Assembly (NCBI GenBank): GCA_019925105.1
Contig: JAHGAU010000011.1
Span: 1,426,001 to 1,490,000, forward strand
From: Niebla homalea
Lineage: Eukaryota; Ascomycota; Lecanoromycetes; Lecanorales; Ramalinaceae
DNA: 64,000 bases
Reading direction: 5' to 3'
The notes beneath the pieces are model-generated. The model was not told where the DNA came from. It made no database searches and saw only the letters and a list, made by a program, of their open reading frames with translations. Shown piece after piece: positions 1 through 11,800 of this stretch. Every line of letters begins with the position of its first letter. The first letter of the stretch is position 1. The position numbers and the translations under genes were made by a program.

Positions 1-900
1 AAAGTAAATACGGGACGGAATAAATGGTTAACGGTTAAACCTCTTAAAATAAAAATTAATCCTTAAGAAAAAAGGGTTAAGAATTAATTATAGAATTCTT
101 TAATAAATAATTAAACTTAAAATAAATTTACTTATTACGGATTATAGAAATTAAAGCCTTTAAGTTAAAGTAAAATAATTAAGATAAACCTAAATATTTT
201 AATTATAAAGATTAAGGGCCTTTAAGAAAAAAAAAAAATAATAATCTTAAGGGTATATATATAGTATTATAGTACGTTATAAAGTTTTATTTTAAACTTA
301 ATCGGAATAAAGAATACTTTAATTAATAAGGTTTTATATTATTTATTACTTTAAATTATATAATAATCTTATACGAAATATAATACTTAAACCTTATTAT
401 TCGGTAATATCGTTATATATAAAGTACCCTTTTTCCCTTTATATTTAAAGACTTAAAGAAAAAAATTATCTTAATTTAATTAATAAAGATTAAGTTAAAA
501 ATAAAGATTATTTATTACCGTAAACGTTAAAATTATATAATAGTTTCGGCTTAAAAGTATTTAAGGAACCCTTAAATAACTTATTAAATATTATTATTTT
601 TAAATTAAATATAAACGTTAAAAATTGGATACCGTCGTTTAACGTAAGTTATTTATTACCTTTAAATAATAAATCTTTAACGTATTAAATATCGTTAGAC
701 TTAAACTTAAATATTATTAATAATTATAATATAATTAATATTTTATTAATATTATCTTTTGTATACTTTATTAATAATAATAATTAAGAAAAACTTTATT
801 ATAAGGGGTTTTCTTTTAAGCTTAATCCCTTTATTAATAGATTAATAATAATAAATATTATAAAGTTAATAAATAAAGGATTAAATAATAATTAATAATC
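1..900. other. Unidentified RIP-mutated AT-rich sequence
   Basis: This stretch has the same TA-rich, CA/TG-poor composition as the neighbouring transposon relics, and stops occur in all frames. Short readable peptides can be found on the + strand (around 250-400), but I could not match them to a family with confidence. It could be the upstream part of Copia-A (leader or LTR side) or an older element into which Copia-A inserted. Confidence 0.5.
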
Positions 901-938
901 TTTAAAAATTAAAGGAGAAAGATACCCTTAAGGTATAT

Positions 939-1500
939 ATGGTTTTAAAGAACCGTTATAATATTAATATTAAGTATTTAATTAATACTATAGAAAGCCC
1001 GGATACGATTTAAGAATAATTTAAGGATTAATATAAGTTATAAGGGTCTAAATTATATACGGAGTTTATATAGGAGCTTATAAGCTTATAAAAGACCCCG
1101 GATATAATAATTAATAAGTATAATAGCCGTTATTAAAAAGTCTATACTGAGATTAAGGTAATTAATAACTCTTTAATTATCCCGGATTACTTTATTATTT
1201 AAATATTCTTAAATAAATTAAGGGAATTATAATAAATATAATACTTAATATTTACTTAAACGGTAATATAATAAAGCCCGGGTGCCCTTAGATTTTACGA
1301 TATTATATAAAGGGCCCGTAATAAAAAAGCTTGGGTAGCTATTTAATAATTAAATGTTTCAATATAAGCCTATAAGGATACGTTAAAGGGTTATAATAAA
1401 AAAACTTTTAATAAAACCCGGGAAAAGCCTATTTATTAATATTATACCTAAAAAGGCGTAATAATAAGTATATTAAGGATAAATATTAAAACCTTTATTT
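939..1500 (+). pseudogene. Copia-A gag relic
   Basis: The ATG at 939 opens a reading frame that, when stops are read as mutated Gln or Trp codons, resembles a Ty1/Copia Gag (UBN2-type) domain. It has the usual order: a segment with regularly spaced aromatic and hydrophobic residues around 1040-1150, then a Leu/Pro-rich stretch (reading as IIPDYFII, near 1180-1200), then the helix-rich end near 1280-1330. Gag would have formed the particle shell. In-frame TAA codons throughout make it non-functional. The start is chosen because the Gag-like frame begins there and the 939 ATG fits the expected N-terminus. The protease and integrase relics follow on the same strand. Confidence 0.6.
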
Positions 1501-1559
1501 TAAAAAGAAGTTTATAAAGTTCCGTATTAAGAAGCTTAAGATTATTAAAAAGACCATTA

Positions 1560-2700
1560 TATTTATAAACCTTTTAATAATAGACTTTTACTTATTAACG
1601 TATATATAATAATTAATAATAATAATATCGGTTACCTTAATAGATTTATAAAAGTTAATAATCCTTAATAATAACTATAATTAATATATTTTTTATAAGA
1701 AAAGATTCTTTTAAAAAAAAATAAGACCTTATTAATCCTTATTTTTAAGGTTTAAGTTAATAAAAACGAATTATATAAGGGATATAGGTACTATTTATAT
1801 ATTATATAAAATAGATAATAAGCCCGTTAAAATAAAATTTACGGATACGGTATACTCCCTAATAAACTTAATTAATTTTATATTTAAAACGTAACTTCTA
1901 GATTATAAAGTTCAGCTTAATATAATATAAACGGTCCGGATAGTAATATATAATCAGAAAAAGTTTACTTATAGCAGGTAAAACGGTTTATTTATAGTTA
2001 ATTTATAGGAATTTACCCTTATTATAACGGTATTTAATATACTTTTAGCTATATTTATATAATATATACGTATAAGTTACTTTGGAACTCAGAAATTATT
2101 TTAGTTAATAAATATATTAATTAAAATAAATCTTAAATATAAACGTTATAATAATAATAAGATTAAAAACGCTTATTATACGTACTATATTACCGGACGG
2201 TTATACTTTTAATTATATAAGGGATACCTTAAACCTATAGAAAATCCGTTAAAACTTATTTATATAGACCTTTTAAAGATAATTAATCCCCGGGGGTATA
2301 ATAGAATAACGTATTATATAACCTTCTATAATAATAAGATTATAATATTAAAAATCTATTTATTAATATATAAATCGGACGTAATTTAACGGTTTAAAGA
2401 ATTTAAAATTAAGTATAAATAAACCCCGGATTAAAAGATTAAACGCCTTCGGGTTAATAATAAAGATAAATATACGTTTAAGGCCTTTTTAAACTATTTA
2501 AAATAATATAAAATTATCTTTAAAATAATAATATATAAAAGTTTTAAATAAATTCCAATTAATAAAAGGATTAACCGGAAGATTAATAAGAAAATTAAAG
2601 CTATATAGGCAATAAAGGGTATACTTAAAAGTTTTTAGCCGGAATTAATATAAACGGTAAATTATATAATTATATAAATATTATATATATAGCTTAAAGG
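1560..2700 (+). pseudogene. Copia-A protease and integrase relic
   Basis: Downstream of gag the frame continues through a poorly preserved aspartic protease region (about 1560-1850) into a Copia integrase. Around 2185-2345 the translation shows the conserved arrangement that follows the zinc finger: GYLKPIENPL, then an IDLL motif corresponding to the catalytic H-x-DL, then NPRGYNRITYYITF matching the G-x-x-Y-x-x-xF core of Copia integrases. A later Asp/Glu region (about 2430-2600) reads as a degraded end of the core. Many Gln and Trp codons have become stops, and GAT has become AAT at several sites, as expected from RIP. Assignment to Ty1/Copia rests on motif order; the exact clade is unknown. 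Confidence 0.7.
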
Positions 2701-3479
2701 GATAATATTATATTAAACTTAATATAATAAAAAACCGGACGTATTTTATATACGGACTTTAAGGTTAATTATATACGTAAGAATTATAAATTATTAAGTT
2801 AAGTTTAATAATAAGTTAAAACCGTATATCTTAATAAGTTTTAATAAAAAGATTAATAAATACTTTAAAGTAATTAATTTACGGATAAAACAGTTTAACC
2901 TTATAATAAAAAATATATATAACGTATATATTAAGGAAAGACAGGTAATATTATTAAATAACTCGGATCATAAGGAGTTTATTAATTAAATCTAGAAGTT
3001 TAAGAAAGTAAAAAAACCTTAATAAGATTTTAATTTAAAAAAGAAGTTCGGGAATTACGGTTTAATTAAGATGGATATTATTAATATAGGCTTTACTTTT
3101 ATTAAGTAACCTATACGTCCGGCTATAATCCTTATTTAATAAATAGCTTTACCGGACTTTTTAAACTTAATAATTAAAAACTTAAAGATTAATTATAATT
3201 AAGGATAAAAATAATAAATTAAAAACTTAATTAAAGATAACCCCGGCCTTATATTTCCGGATAAACCGCATAATATATTATTAAATCCACTTTTTTTCTC
3301 GGCTTTATTAATTTATAATAAGGATAAATTATTATACCCTTTAATTTTAATATCCTTTAAAATAACCCCGGAACTTATTAAGTTTAAAACCTATAAAAAA
3401 GTTATAATAAATAAATATATCCGGATAAATTAAAAGTTAACGGAAGATAATAAATATAATTCCCTTAAAAAGAATAATA

Positions 3480-4470
3480 CTTAAGTTTTTATTATACGGA
3501 GTTAAATCCCCGCCGGCATAATAATACTATAAAAACGGTAAATTTATACCCTTAAACGTAAAGTTAATAATAATATAATTTACTATAAAGCCCGGTAAAT
3601 AATATATAACTTTAAATAATATAAAGGTATTAACTATAATAAGATGTTTACCTTAATAATAAAACTTATAAGCTATAAGGTTCTTTTTATTCTTATAACG
3701 GTTAATAATTAAAATTTAAAGTAAATAAATATTAAAATAACGTTCTTTTACGGTTTTATTAAGGAAGAAATATACATAAAATAATTAAAAGGATAAGAAA
3801 AAACCGGTAAGGACGGTAAAAAGCTTTATTATAAGCTTAAAAAGGGCCTATATGGATTAAAGTAATCACCATAATTATAATATAATCGTTTCTGGGAATT
3901 TATAATTATATAGGGTTTTAAATTTATTTATACGGATTATTACGTATTTTTTTACCTTAAAATCGGTATAATCATAATTATATATATAAATAATATCTTA
4001 ATAATTAATCCGTTTAAATAAAGGATTTAAGACTTAAAGGTTATATTTAATTAGGAATTCCGTATATTTAATTTAAATTTAATAAGCTATTATTTAAATA
4101 TTATTATTATTTAAAATTAATAAAACTAAATAATCCGTTTTAATTAAGAAGTTTATATTAAAAGGGTAATATAAGATTACGGTTAATAAAAAGTTTACCC
4201 GACGTATATACTTATATAAGTCGATTTCAGGCCGGAACCGTTACTTAAGGGCTATTAAGTAAAGCCGGAGTTTAAATAATAATATTAATCGGCTATAAGT
4301 TTATTAATATATATTATATTTAATATACAATTAAATATAATTTATATAATACTTACGTATTAAACCCAGAATTTTTCTTATTAAAAATATATATATAAAA
4401 CGCTTATTTAAACTTTATATATTACGTAAACTATATCGTTATATACTTATTTTTAACCCGGTTAACGTTT
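3480..4470 (+). pseudogene. Copia-A reverse transcriptase relic, truncated
   Basis: The Copia reverse transcriptase is recognisable by LYGLK-stop-SP at 3848-3871 (ancestral LYGLKQSP) and by Y-I-N-N at 3983-3994, the mutated YVDD active site (GTN to ATN and GAT to AAT). The segment after it (about 4260-4450) matches the usual run towards the RYLKGT-like end of the RT/RNase H linker. The frame then stops at about 4470 where the GC-rich island begins, so RNase H and the 3' LTR are missing. The RNase H relic at 5838 is not simply its continuation, because the two pieces seem to overlap by about 100 bp of the same domain. The enzyme is dead. Confidence 0.8.
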
Positions 4471-4499
4471 AATCCTTAAATTAAGCCCGGTTCAAGCTT

Positions 4500-4690
4500 A
4501 ATTTAAACCTAAAAAAGACCGGTTCGAGACCGGTTCGAGCCCGGTTCGGACCCGGCTTAATCCGGGCTTAAGCTAGTTATTTACTTGAATACGGTTTTCT
4601 ACAACCGGTAACCGGTTCGAACCGGGTTTGGACCGGGTTTGCCCTGGGTTTAAACCCGGTATAAACCAGGTAATATACCGGGTTTAAACC
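4500..4690. repeat. 11-bp CCGGTTCGA-type degenerate repeats
   Basis: Units such as GACCGGTTCGA recur three to four times at 4505-4550. Related CCGGGTTTGGA, CCCGGTA and palindromic GGGTTTAAACCC blocks continue to 4690. The arrangement suggests a subterminal repeat region. Confidence 0.6.
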
Positions 4691-4839
4691 TTAAAAAATT
4701 TGAAATTTTAAAAAGCTATTACCGGAGGATTAATTTATTTAATTACTTTAATTAAACCCTTTATATTACGGGAAAAATACCCCCGTAATAACCTTAATTA
4801 ATGTTACCTCCTTTTAAGTAAGTTACCCGAATTAATAAG

Positions 4840-4990
4840 GGTAATAAGGGTGATAAGGGTAATAAGGGTGATGAGGGTGATGAGGGTGACGAGGGTGACG
4901 AGGGTGATGAGGGTGATGAGGGTGATGAGGGTGATGAGGGTGACGAGGGTGACGAGGGTGATGAGGGTGATGAGGGTGATAAGGGTGAAG
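4840..4990 (+). repeat. 9-bp GGGTGATGA minisatellite
   Basis: About sixteen near-perfect 9-bp units (GGGTGATGA, with GGGTGACGA and GGGTAATAA variants) lie in tandem. The left-hand units carry more A, consistent with partial RIP decay at that edge. Open frames here (Arg-Val-Met or His-Pro repeats) are trivial consequences of a repeat unit divisible by three, so I do not call a gene. Confidence 0.85.
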
Positions 4991-4999
4991 ATGATGAAG

Positions 5000-5150
5000 G
5001 TCGGGCCTTACATCAGGTATAAGGAGGCCTTGCTTAGCTCTTAGGTTCTCCATCCAAATCACGGTGTCTTTGGGCCTGTTGCGGTGGGGGCATATAGGCA
5101 TCAGGCGTCACCTCTTGCTGAAGGGTTTGCTGAGGGTAAGGGTGCAGGTG
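5000..5150. repeat. Unique module shared with the 41-kb element
   Basis: Read on the - strand, this module matches 41075-41221 on the + strand closely. Both pass from CCCTCACC-type repeats through AGCAAACCCTT and GACGCC to a stretch encoding RNRPK(D/N)TVIW and ending in a GGCCTCC block. Both copies keep CA and TG, so neither was strongly mutated. The translated similarity could mean a captured piece of a host gene, or simply DNA-level relatedness. Confidence 0.7.
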
Positions 5151-5232
5151 AGGGTGAGGGTAAGGGTGCAGGTGAGGGTGTAGGTATGGATGAGGGTGAG
5201 GGTGAGGGTGCAGGTGAGGGTGTAGGTATGGA

Positions 5233-5294
<62 letters not shown>

Positions 5295-5372
5295 GTGAGT
5301 GAGGGTGGTGAGTGAGGGTGGTGAGTGAGGGTGGTGAGTGAGGGTGGTGAGTGAGGGTAATGAGTGGTAAGG
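5120..5372 (+). repeat. TGAGGG hexamer and 13-bp minisatellites
   Basis: A GGTGCAGGTGAGGG mixture resolves into an uninterrupted TGAGGG array (about 5235-5293). It then becomes about five copies of a 13-bp GAGGGTGGTGAGT unit (5287-5360). TGAGGG differs by one base from the fungal telomere unit TTAGGG. Pro-Ser frames on the other strand are repeat artefacts. Confidence 0.85.
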
Positions 5373-5687
5373 GTGGTAATAAGTAAAAGTGCAGGTGCAG
5401 CTGCTGAGGCAAGTACAGGGGCAAGTGCCGGGGTAAATGCGGGTGGTAAGTGAGGTAATAAGTAAAGGTAATAAGTAATAACGGTGGTAAGGGGTAAAGT
5501 AATAGGTAAGGGTAATACGTAAATAACGGTAATAAATAAAAAGAATAAATAAAATTAAGTTATTATATATAAATAGCTTAATAAAATATAGGATTTTTAA
5601 TTAACGGAAATATTCCGCGTATTAAAAATTTAATTATAAACCTAAAAAATATTAACTTAAAACCTAAAACCGGTTTTAAACCGTTTT

Positions 5688-5773
5688 AAATCCACCTTGA
5701 ACCCACCTTAAACCCACCTCGAACCCACCTCGAACCCACCTTGAACCCACCTTAAACCCACTTTAAACCCAGC
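5688..5773. repeat. 11-bp GAACCCACC(T/C)T tandem array
   Basis: About seven 11-bp units (TTGAACCCACC, TCGAACCCACC, TTAAACCCACC) lie head to tail. The CG-to-TG/TA variation between units looks like ordinary RIP or deamination of a once uniform array. Confidence 0.8.
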
Positions 5774-5837
5774 TTAAAACCTCGAACCAGATTACACCCA
5801 TTTTTTCCCGGTTATTTATTAAGCTTTAAAATCCTGG

Positions 5838-6695
5838 GGTGGTCCCTTAAGTAATAATTATTAACCAATATTCCGTAAATCCGTTTTATTAATATTAATT
5901 ATATATAAAGTAAATTATACGTTATTTATAGATTATTATATATTTTTAGTTAATATATAAAGGTAAGCTTAAAGCTCTTAATAAGTATATTGATTCTAAT
6001 TTTACGGTTGACTTTACCCGTAGGTTAACTTTAAACTACCTTTTTAACGTAAAAAATATACCGATTTATTAATCCTTAAAAAGGTAACCGACTATAACGT
6101 TATTTACCTATAAAGCCGAATATACGGGATAAACGTAGGCTATTAAGGAAGCTATTTAATTAAAAGATTTATTAAGGTAAATATAACTTAATAAATCTGG
6201 ATATATATTTATTATTATAATCTATAATAATAATTAAGGGGTTATTATATTAATTAAAAACCCGGTATATTATATAAGGATAAAGTATATAAATATTTAA
6301 TTATATTAATTATAAGAATAATTTAAGGTTAATATTATTAATTTTAAATATATTTATATTACGGAGTAAATAATTAACGGGTTAATAAAGGCCCTATTTA
6401 TTAAGATTTTTATATAGTTTAAACGGGCGTTAAGCCTTAAAAAGTTATTATATTAATAGTTTAAGGATTATATATTTATTAATAATAAACTTAATAATAA
6501 GCCGGGTAATAAATAATAAATAGGTAATAGCTATATAGGGAGTTAACGACTTAATAACCAGGGAAGTTAATTACTTAATAACCAGGGGAGCTACTTAATA
6601 AATATAATAACTAAACTCTTATATAAAAGAATATAACGTTAAGGTTATAAAGGAGCTATTTAATAAGTAAGATTTACGGCTTATATATGAAGTTT
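5838..6695 (+). pseudogene. Copia-D RNase H relic and 3' end
   Basis: Around 5960-6150 the + strand reads as a Copia RNase H domain: IDSNFTVDFTRR (ancestral D-S-D-F-x-x-D-x-x-x-RRS), then a SLKR-stop-PTITLFTYKAEY segment with KAEY at 6112-6123, then the AIKEAI helix. The part upstream (5880-5960) covers the RYL end of the RT linker. It is followed by about 500 bp of AT-rich 3' sequence, a polypurine tract and an LTR, so this is the true 3' end of a Copia element whose 5' part is absent here. It is dead through stops at former Gln and Trp codons. Confidence 0.75.
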
Positions 6696-6704
6696 AAAGG
6701 GGAG
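6696..6704 (+). other. Polypurine tract of Copia-D
   Basis: AAAGGGGAG lies directly before the LTR start, the position expected for plus-strand priming. Confidence 0.7.
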
Positions 6705-6866
6705 TATTAAATGTATAGGATCGCCACTTAGGAGATTACGTAACGCGGATCAGATTAAATAAGACGGACGTGCTAGACCCAAGTAAGATAGCGGCATATA
6801 GCCTTGCATATAATCTCACTTTATATATAGTAATAATCAAGCAACTTACACCTCTTAATTTCAACA
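6705..6866 (+). repeat. Copia-D 3' LTR (162 bp)
   Basis: The LTR runs from TATTAAATG (mutated TGTTAAATG) to ATTTCAACA. It is notably less mutated than the coding part. Its last bases match the LTR end of Copia-B (ATTTCAACA), pointing to related families. The DNA immediately after it is LINE 3' sequence, so this Copia inserted into a LINE. Confidence 0.75.
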
Positions 6867-7161
6867 CGGAAGAATAACGAGCTTAAGGACAGCCCCTATA
6901 AGGATATAATCGTAATATTACGGATTTTCTTAAAGGAGTTAGAATATAAAAAGTATATAAATAGATTGCTACTTTTTGGACGGCTATTAATATCCTTTAC
7001 CTTAGGGGATAAAGAGTAAAGGCCTGGTGGACGCCGGTTTTTGCCTTAACGTTATAAGTATCAGGTTTTTACGGTTACCAGTAAAATTAAAAGGCCGCGT
7101 ATTAAGGAACGCCGGAATTAACTTAGCTAGACCCGTAGTATAAATCAATTAATCAATCAAT
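6867..7161 (+). mobile_element. LINE 3' fragment with TCAA-type tail
   Basis: The segment matches the 3' ends of the other LINE copies in the window, including GGAACGCCGGAATTA followed by CGTAGTATAAATCAAT and a short ATCA-type tandem tail. Its upstream continuation was cut off when Copia-D inserted. Downstream it abuts Copia-B sequence. Confidence 0.8.
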
Positions 7162-10100
7162 AATTCTCATTAAGTAAAAAGAAACTCCGGGCCCGTTACC
7201 GTTTATTTTATAAAACGTTCCATTTTATACGTATATTATTCAGGAAAATTATAATCTTAAAGGATAATAACCTAGAGTATTATTTACTATTATCGTTATC
7301 TAAATTATCCTTATTAAGGGCTTAATATTATTAGTTATAATCCCGTCGCCTTTTAATAATAAAGATCTCTTTAATCTTATTATATCAGACCCCTTTAAGA
7401 TTGCCGGTATTTTTAAAAAGGTTATTAAGCTTAAGGATAACCTTGGATATATTATATAGGAACGTAAAATAAATAAAAGGCTCGAGTTTACCCGGTTTAA
7501 TTATTGGATTATAGATTCTAGCCCATGCCCTATTAAAACCGATACTTTTAAGGGTAATAAGCTTATAAAAGCTTAAAATACTTATGATTAAGGGCACTTT
7601 ATAACTTATACTATAATCCGTATAAGGATTAAGGGGATTAATTAATATATTATTACGAATATTAAGAATACTAAAGTAACGTAAAATACCCTCCGTACTT
7701 AATATTAATTTAAGGGCTTAAATTATTTCGCGTTAACCCTTAAACGTTTTATTTTTTTATCCTTAATTAATACTTAAATCCAAATAAGTATTATAATAAA
7801 TATTAAGATTTTTTTAATAAATTATAGAATTTCTAGGGTACGGTTATTATTAATAATAACGTATTTATTTAATAATTCTATAAAAGTTTTAGCCCAGAAC
7901 ATAAAATTTATATTAATTAATATAACGATAAATATAAGTTATTTTAAATAATTAATAGTAATATTAATATTCTAAAATACGTATTTACCTATATTATTAA
8001 TCGGTTTCTTTAATATAAAGCCTTAAATAGGACGTTTACGATTAATACTTTAGCCCTTACGGTTATTATTATCGATCCACGCTTCCGGGATAATATCCAT
8101 TTTAATAATTTTATTCCGCTCTATATTCCTCCGTAATTTAATATTTATTAAAGTTATTACGTTAAAATCCTATAAAAAAACGTTTTTATATCGTTACCGG
8201 CTATTGCTTACCTTACGGGTATAACAAATTGACCTATAATAATAATAATAATAAACGCCGTAATAATAATAATAATAAACGCCGTAATAATAATAATAAT
8301 AATAATACCGGTATCGGTAACGATTAAAAATACCGGCGCCGCGGTAACGGCAATAATAGCGGCAATAAAGGCAATAATAAGGGTAATAATAAGCTTAAGG
8401 ATAAGGAATATAAAGTCCCTTTAAAGATTAAGGCTTTAATAAACTTAGCCTTTATATACCCAACTATTATTATACCAGCTTTACCGCCCGTTACTTATTA
8501 AGATTATTAGATATATTTAACTATAAACGTATTTATTTTTATTATTTATATCTTTAATATTAATTATATAAATTATATTAACGGTAATAATTATATATTT
8601 ATTTATAAGAAATTCTTCTTTAAGTTTATTCTTATTAAAGGCTTTTCCGGGGGAGGAATATTATCTATATTAAAGTTATTAAAATCCTATATTAATTTAA
8701 TAAAAATATCCGTAATTTAATTATTTATAACGTTTTTTTATCCTTAATAATATCTTTAATCTTATTAACCTTAAATAATTATAGTAAGCCGGTTATCTTT
8801 TTAAGTAAAATAATAATCCAGAAGATTTAAATATATTTATCGGCCGTAATAATATTTTTATAAAACTTTTACCGGTGGCCCTTTATTTTTTAAAAATTAA
8901 TATTAAAGTTATTAATAATTTAATATTTATAACCCTATATATTATTACCGTAAATTAAAAAGCCTTAAAATATTAATATAAAATAATAGGATATATAAAG
9001 GAGTAAAATATTAAACTTTTACCGGAAATAATAATTAATATTAACCTTTTAAATCTACCGGATTTATTAAGGGATTATAAGTACGTTATTTATATAAAAA
9101 TATAAATAAAGCTTAAATTAAATAAAAATTATATCGAGTTTAATACCTATTAAAATAAGCTTATTTATTCCGACTTAATTAATTTTATTTATAGTATAAA
9201 AGTTGATTATAAATAAATTATTATTTTTATTAAAGACGTTATTAAAGTTAATTATATAATTTTAATATTAAACTTTTTATATAAAATAGTTTTTAAGGCC
9301 TTTTAAAGCTATATAAAAAAATTTATTATTTAAATTATTTTATCCGTTATTTATATATTAACGATAATAATATATATAATAATTTCTAATTTAATAATTA
9401 ATAATATATTAAAAATATTTAGTAAAAGTTTACGGTACCTTATAACCTTTAATAAAACGGTATTTTTAAATAAATAAATTAAACCCTTATTATCCGGGCC
9501 TATATAATATTAATAAATAATAATTTACCGTATATTTTTATTATTAAACTTATTATTATAATGGCCTTTATATATAATATAATACTTATAAATATTTACG
9601 ATATATTAAATTAAGTTACGGGTTTCAGAAAACCTAATTAATTTTTTATTAAGAGGGTTAAACGACGTAATATATATTAAGAGTATAAAATTCCCGGTAT
9701 AAATTAAATAAAATTTTAAATTAAAGTTATTAAAGGATACCTTATTAACTTTAAAGGTTATTACGTTTATAAAATACTTATACCAAATAATTAAATTTAA
9801 CGTTATAATTACGTTAAATGGTTAAAAGATAAAACCGTTTAACTTAAACGTAAGGCCAATAACCTTTTACCGGTTTATTACTTAATACCGAAATAAAGGG
9901 AAATAGTTACCGTAAACTTCCAGTTATTATTAAAACGGATACGTTTCGGTAATAATAAAAATATAAATAATAAGCCGGTTATTATTATTATTTAAGGCTT
10001 TTATATTATAAACGTTATAGATAAAACCGATAATATTATTATTAAGGATATAGTTAAACTTATATCCGATAAATAACTTAAGCTTTATATAACCTTAAAA

Positions 10101-11800
10101 TTTATAATTATTAAGGAAAATATTAATAAAAATAACTTATTTATTTTATTTTTATTTACTTTTAATAATAATATTATAAAGGAATCTCTGGATATATATA
10201 CCCTTATAAACTTAAACTTAAGTTTATTTAATTTTTATAATTTTATTTTATATTATTACCCGTTTTTAAAAGAATTTATTGAATTTCTAGATTTATTTAT
10301 TTAAGCTTACGTAATTAAAATATAACCCTTAAGCTATTAACGTTACCGGGACTTTAATTATTAAGCCGTTAACTTTTAATTAATATTTATATATTTTATA
10401 ACCGTAATTCTTATGGATTATATAAAACCTATAATTTATATATAAGTTATAAAGAACGTATACCGTAAAATAAAGTAAGAGCTTATTATAGAAGATAAAG
10501 TTAAATCCTTAAAGAAGAATAAAACTTAAGTTTTAATAAATTTATTTCCCGGTATTAACGTATTAAATAATAAGTAAATTTATAAGTATAAATGTAAATT
10601 AAACGGTAATAATATTAAATATAAGGTTAAATAAATAATCCGTAACTTTTAATAAAAAAAAAAAACTTAAAATTTTTTAATACTTTTATAATAATTATTA
10701 AGTTTATAAGCTATAAGGCCTTTTTTTATTATAATAACTATATATAATTTAAAGATTAAATAAATAAACGTTAAAATAATATTCCTTTATAAAAATATCC
10801 TTAAAAAGATTTATATTTATTACTTAATGGGCTTTAATAATAATTTAAAACGTATTTATTTATTAAATAAAACTTTTTATAAACTTAAATAATTACTTTA
10901 AATTTAATATTAATATTTCTTTATATTCCTTAAGAAACTTAATTACCGTTATATTAATAAAGATTATAATGTATTCTTAAACCCGGATACCAATATTATT
11001 ATTACTATATATATTAATAATATCTTAATAATAAAAATTAATAAACAGGTTATTATTAATTTAAAAACTTAATTAAATAAAAAGTTTAAGATATCCGATT
11101 TAAGCTTATATAATTAATATTTAAATATAAATATTACTTATAATCGATAAAATTAAAATTTTACTATTAATTAAAAAATTACGTTAAATAGGTTTTTACT
11201 TAGTTTAATATATATAATAATCCTTTTTTAAGGGTAACGGTATAATTATTTTTATAAATATAAATACCCATTTTAAGCTAATTAATAAAAAGTATACCGT
11301 TTTAAAATAATTTCGGCTTAAATATTAATCCGTTATCGGTTTATTTATATATATTATAATAAATATTAAGCTTAATATAGCCTATACGGTATTAATAGTA
11401 TTACGTTACGTATTTAACCTTAATAAAGGGCATTAAATAACCGTTAAGAAGATCTTCCGTTACCTCTACGGTATAAACTTTTTAAAGCTTATTTTTTAAA
11501 ACCCTTTAAAGCCCCTTAATGGCTATACGGACTTAAATTATGCCGGCGATTTATAAATACGCCGGTCCACCTCCGGGTATATTTTTAACCTGGGAAGTGC
11601 AGTTATTAACTGGTCCTTAAAACGTTAATTAACTATAACCTTATTTACTTATAAAACCGAGTATATAGGATAATATAACGTTATTAAAGAAGCGATCTGG
11701 CTTAAATAATTATTAACTTAACTTACTAAAATTACCCTGAATTTAATAATATTACCGGCCTTTAAGGATAAGGATATTATATAGAATTACGCTTTTTTAT
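7162..11800 (+). pseudogene. Copia-B (+) gag-pol relic, 5' part of a split element
   Basis: The + strand carries, in order: a Gag-like region (about 7280-8200), an Asn/Gly-rich linker (8230-8400), a protease-like segment (about 8470-8660), a poorly readable integrase, a reverse transcriptase with Y-I-N-N for YVDD near 11007-11024, and an RNase H (11515-11790) reading GYTDLNYAGDL, a RRSTSGY-like block and KTEY. Copia-B is present again in reverse at 11801-31775, which allows base-by-base comparison. About 845 bp of 5' leader plus the 5' LTR, seen in the reverse copy, are missing here. The 3' remainder lies at 31776-32362 beyond the inserted reverse copy. It is inactive because of dense stops. 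Confidence 0.8.
8230..8400 (+). repeat. Asn/Gly codon repeat in Copia-B gag-pol
   Basis: Repeats of AATAAT interspersed with CGCCG and GGTAAT give an Asn/Gly-rich linker (NNNNKRRNNNN, GNGNNSGNKGN). In the reverse copy the same linker is at about 29330-29500. Many Asn codons may be RIP products of Asp or Ser. Confidence 0.6.

Larger units (their letters stand above)
4470..5835. mobile_element. GC-rich island with minisatellites, possible non-autonomous element
   Basis: This 1.4-kb island contrasts sharply with the AT-rich surroundings and keeps TG and CA dinucleotides. It has 11-bp CCGGTTCGA-type repeats at its left end (4500-4690) and 11-bp GAACCCACC-type repeats at its right end (5688-5773). 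In the middle are GGGTGATGA, TGAGGG and 13-bp minisatellites around a short unique module (5000-5150). Tandem repeats near both ends recall the subterminal repeats of DNA transposons, but I found no convincing terminal inverted repeat. The octamer CCCGGTTA occurs at both edges (about 4457 and 5807), which could be a duplication or just chance within repeats of similar sequence. Confidence 0.4.

Noticed and set aside
4832..5424. Open frames with His-Pro, Arg-Val-Met, Gly-Glu and Pro-Ser repeats
   Set aside because: Repeat units of 6 and 9 bp keep all frames open; no start context or conserved domain outside the short shared module.
6541..6600. Short repeated ACTTAATAACCAGG words that looked like a CRISPR-type array
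   Set aside because: Only two to three units with no spacers of constant size; it is Copia 3' sequence in a eukaryotic genome.
7385..7597. 70-codon open frame on the - strand
   Set aside because: It is antisense to the Copia-B Gag region, which is supported by the second copy in reverse.
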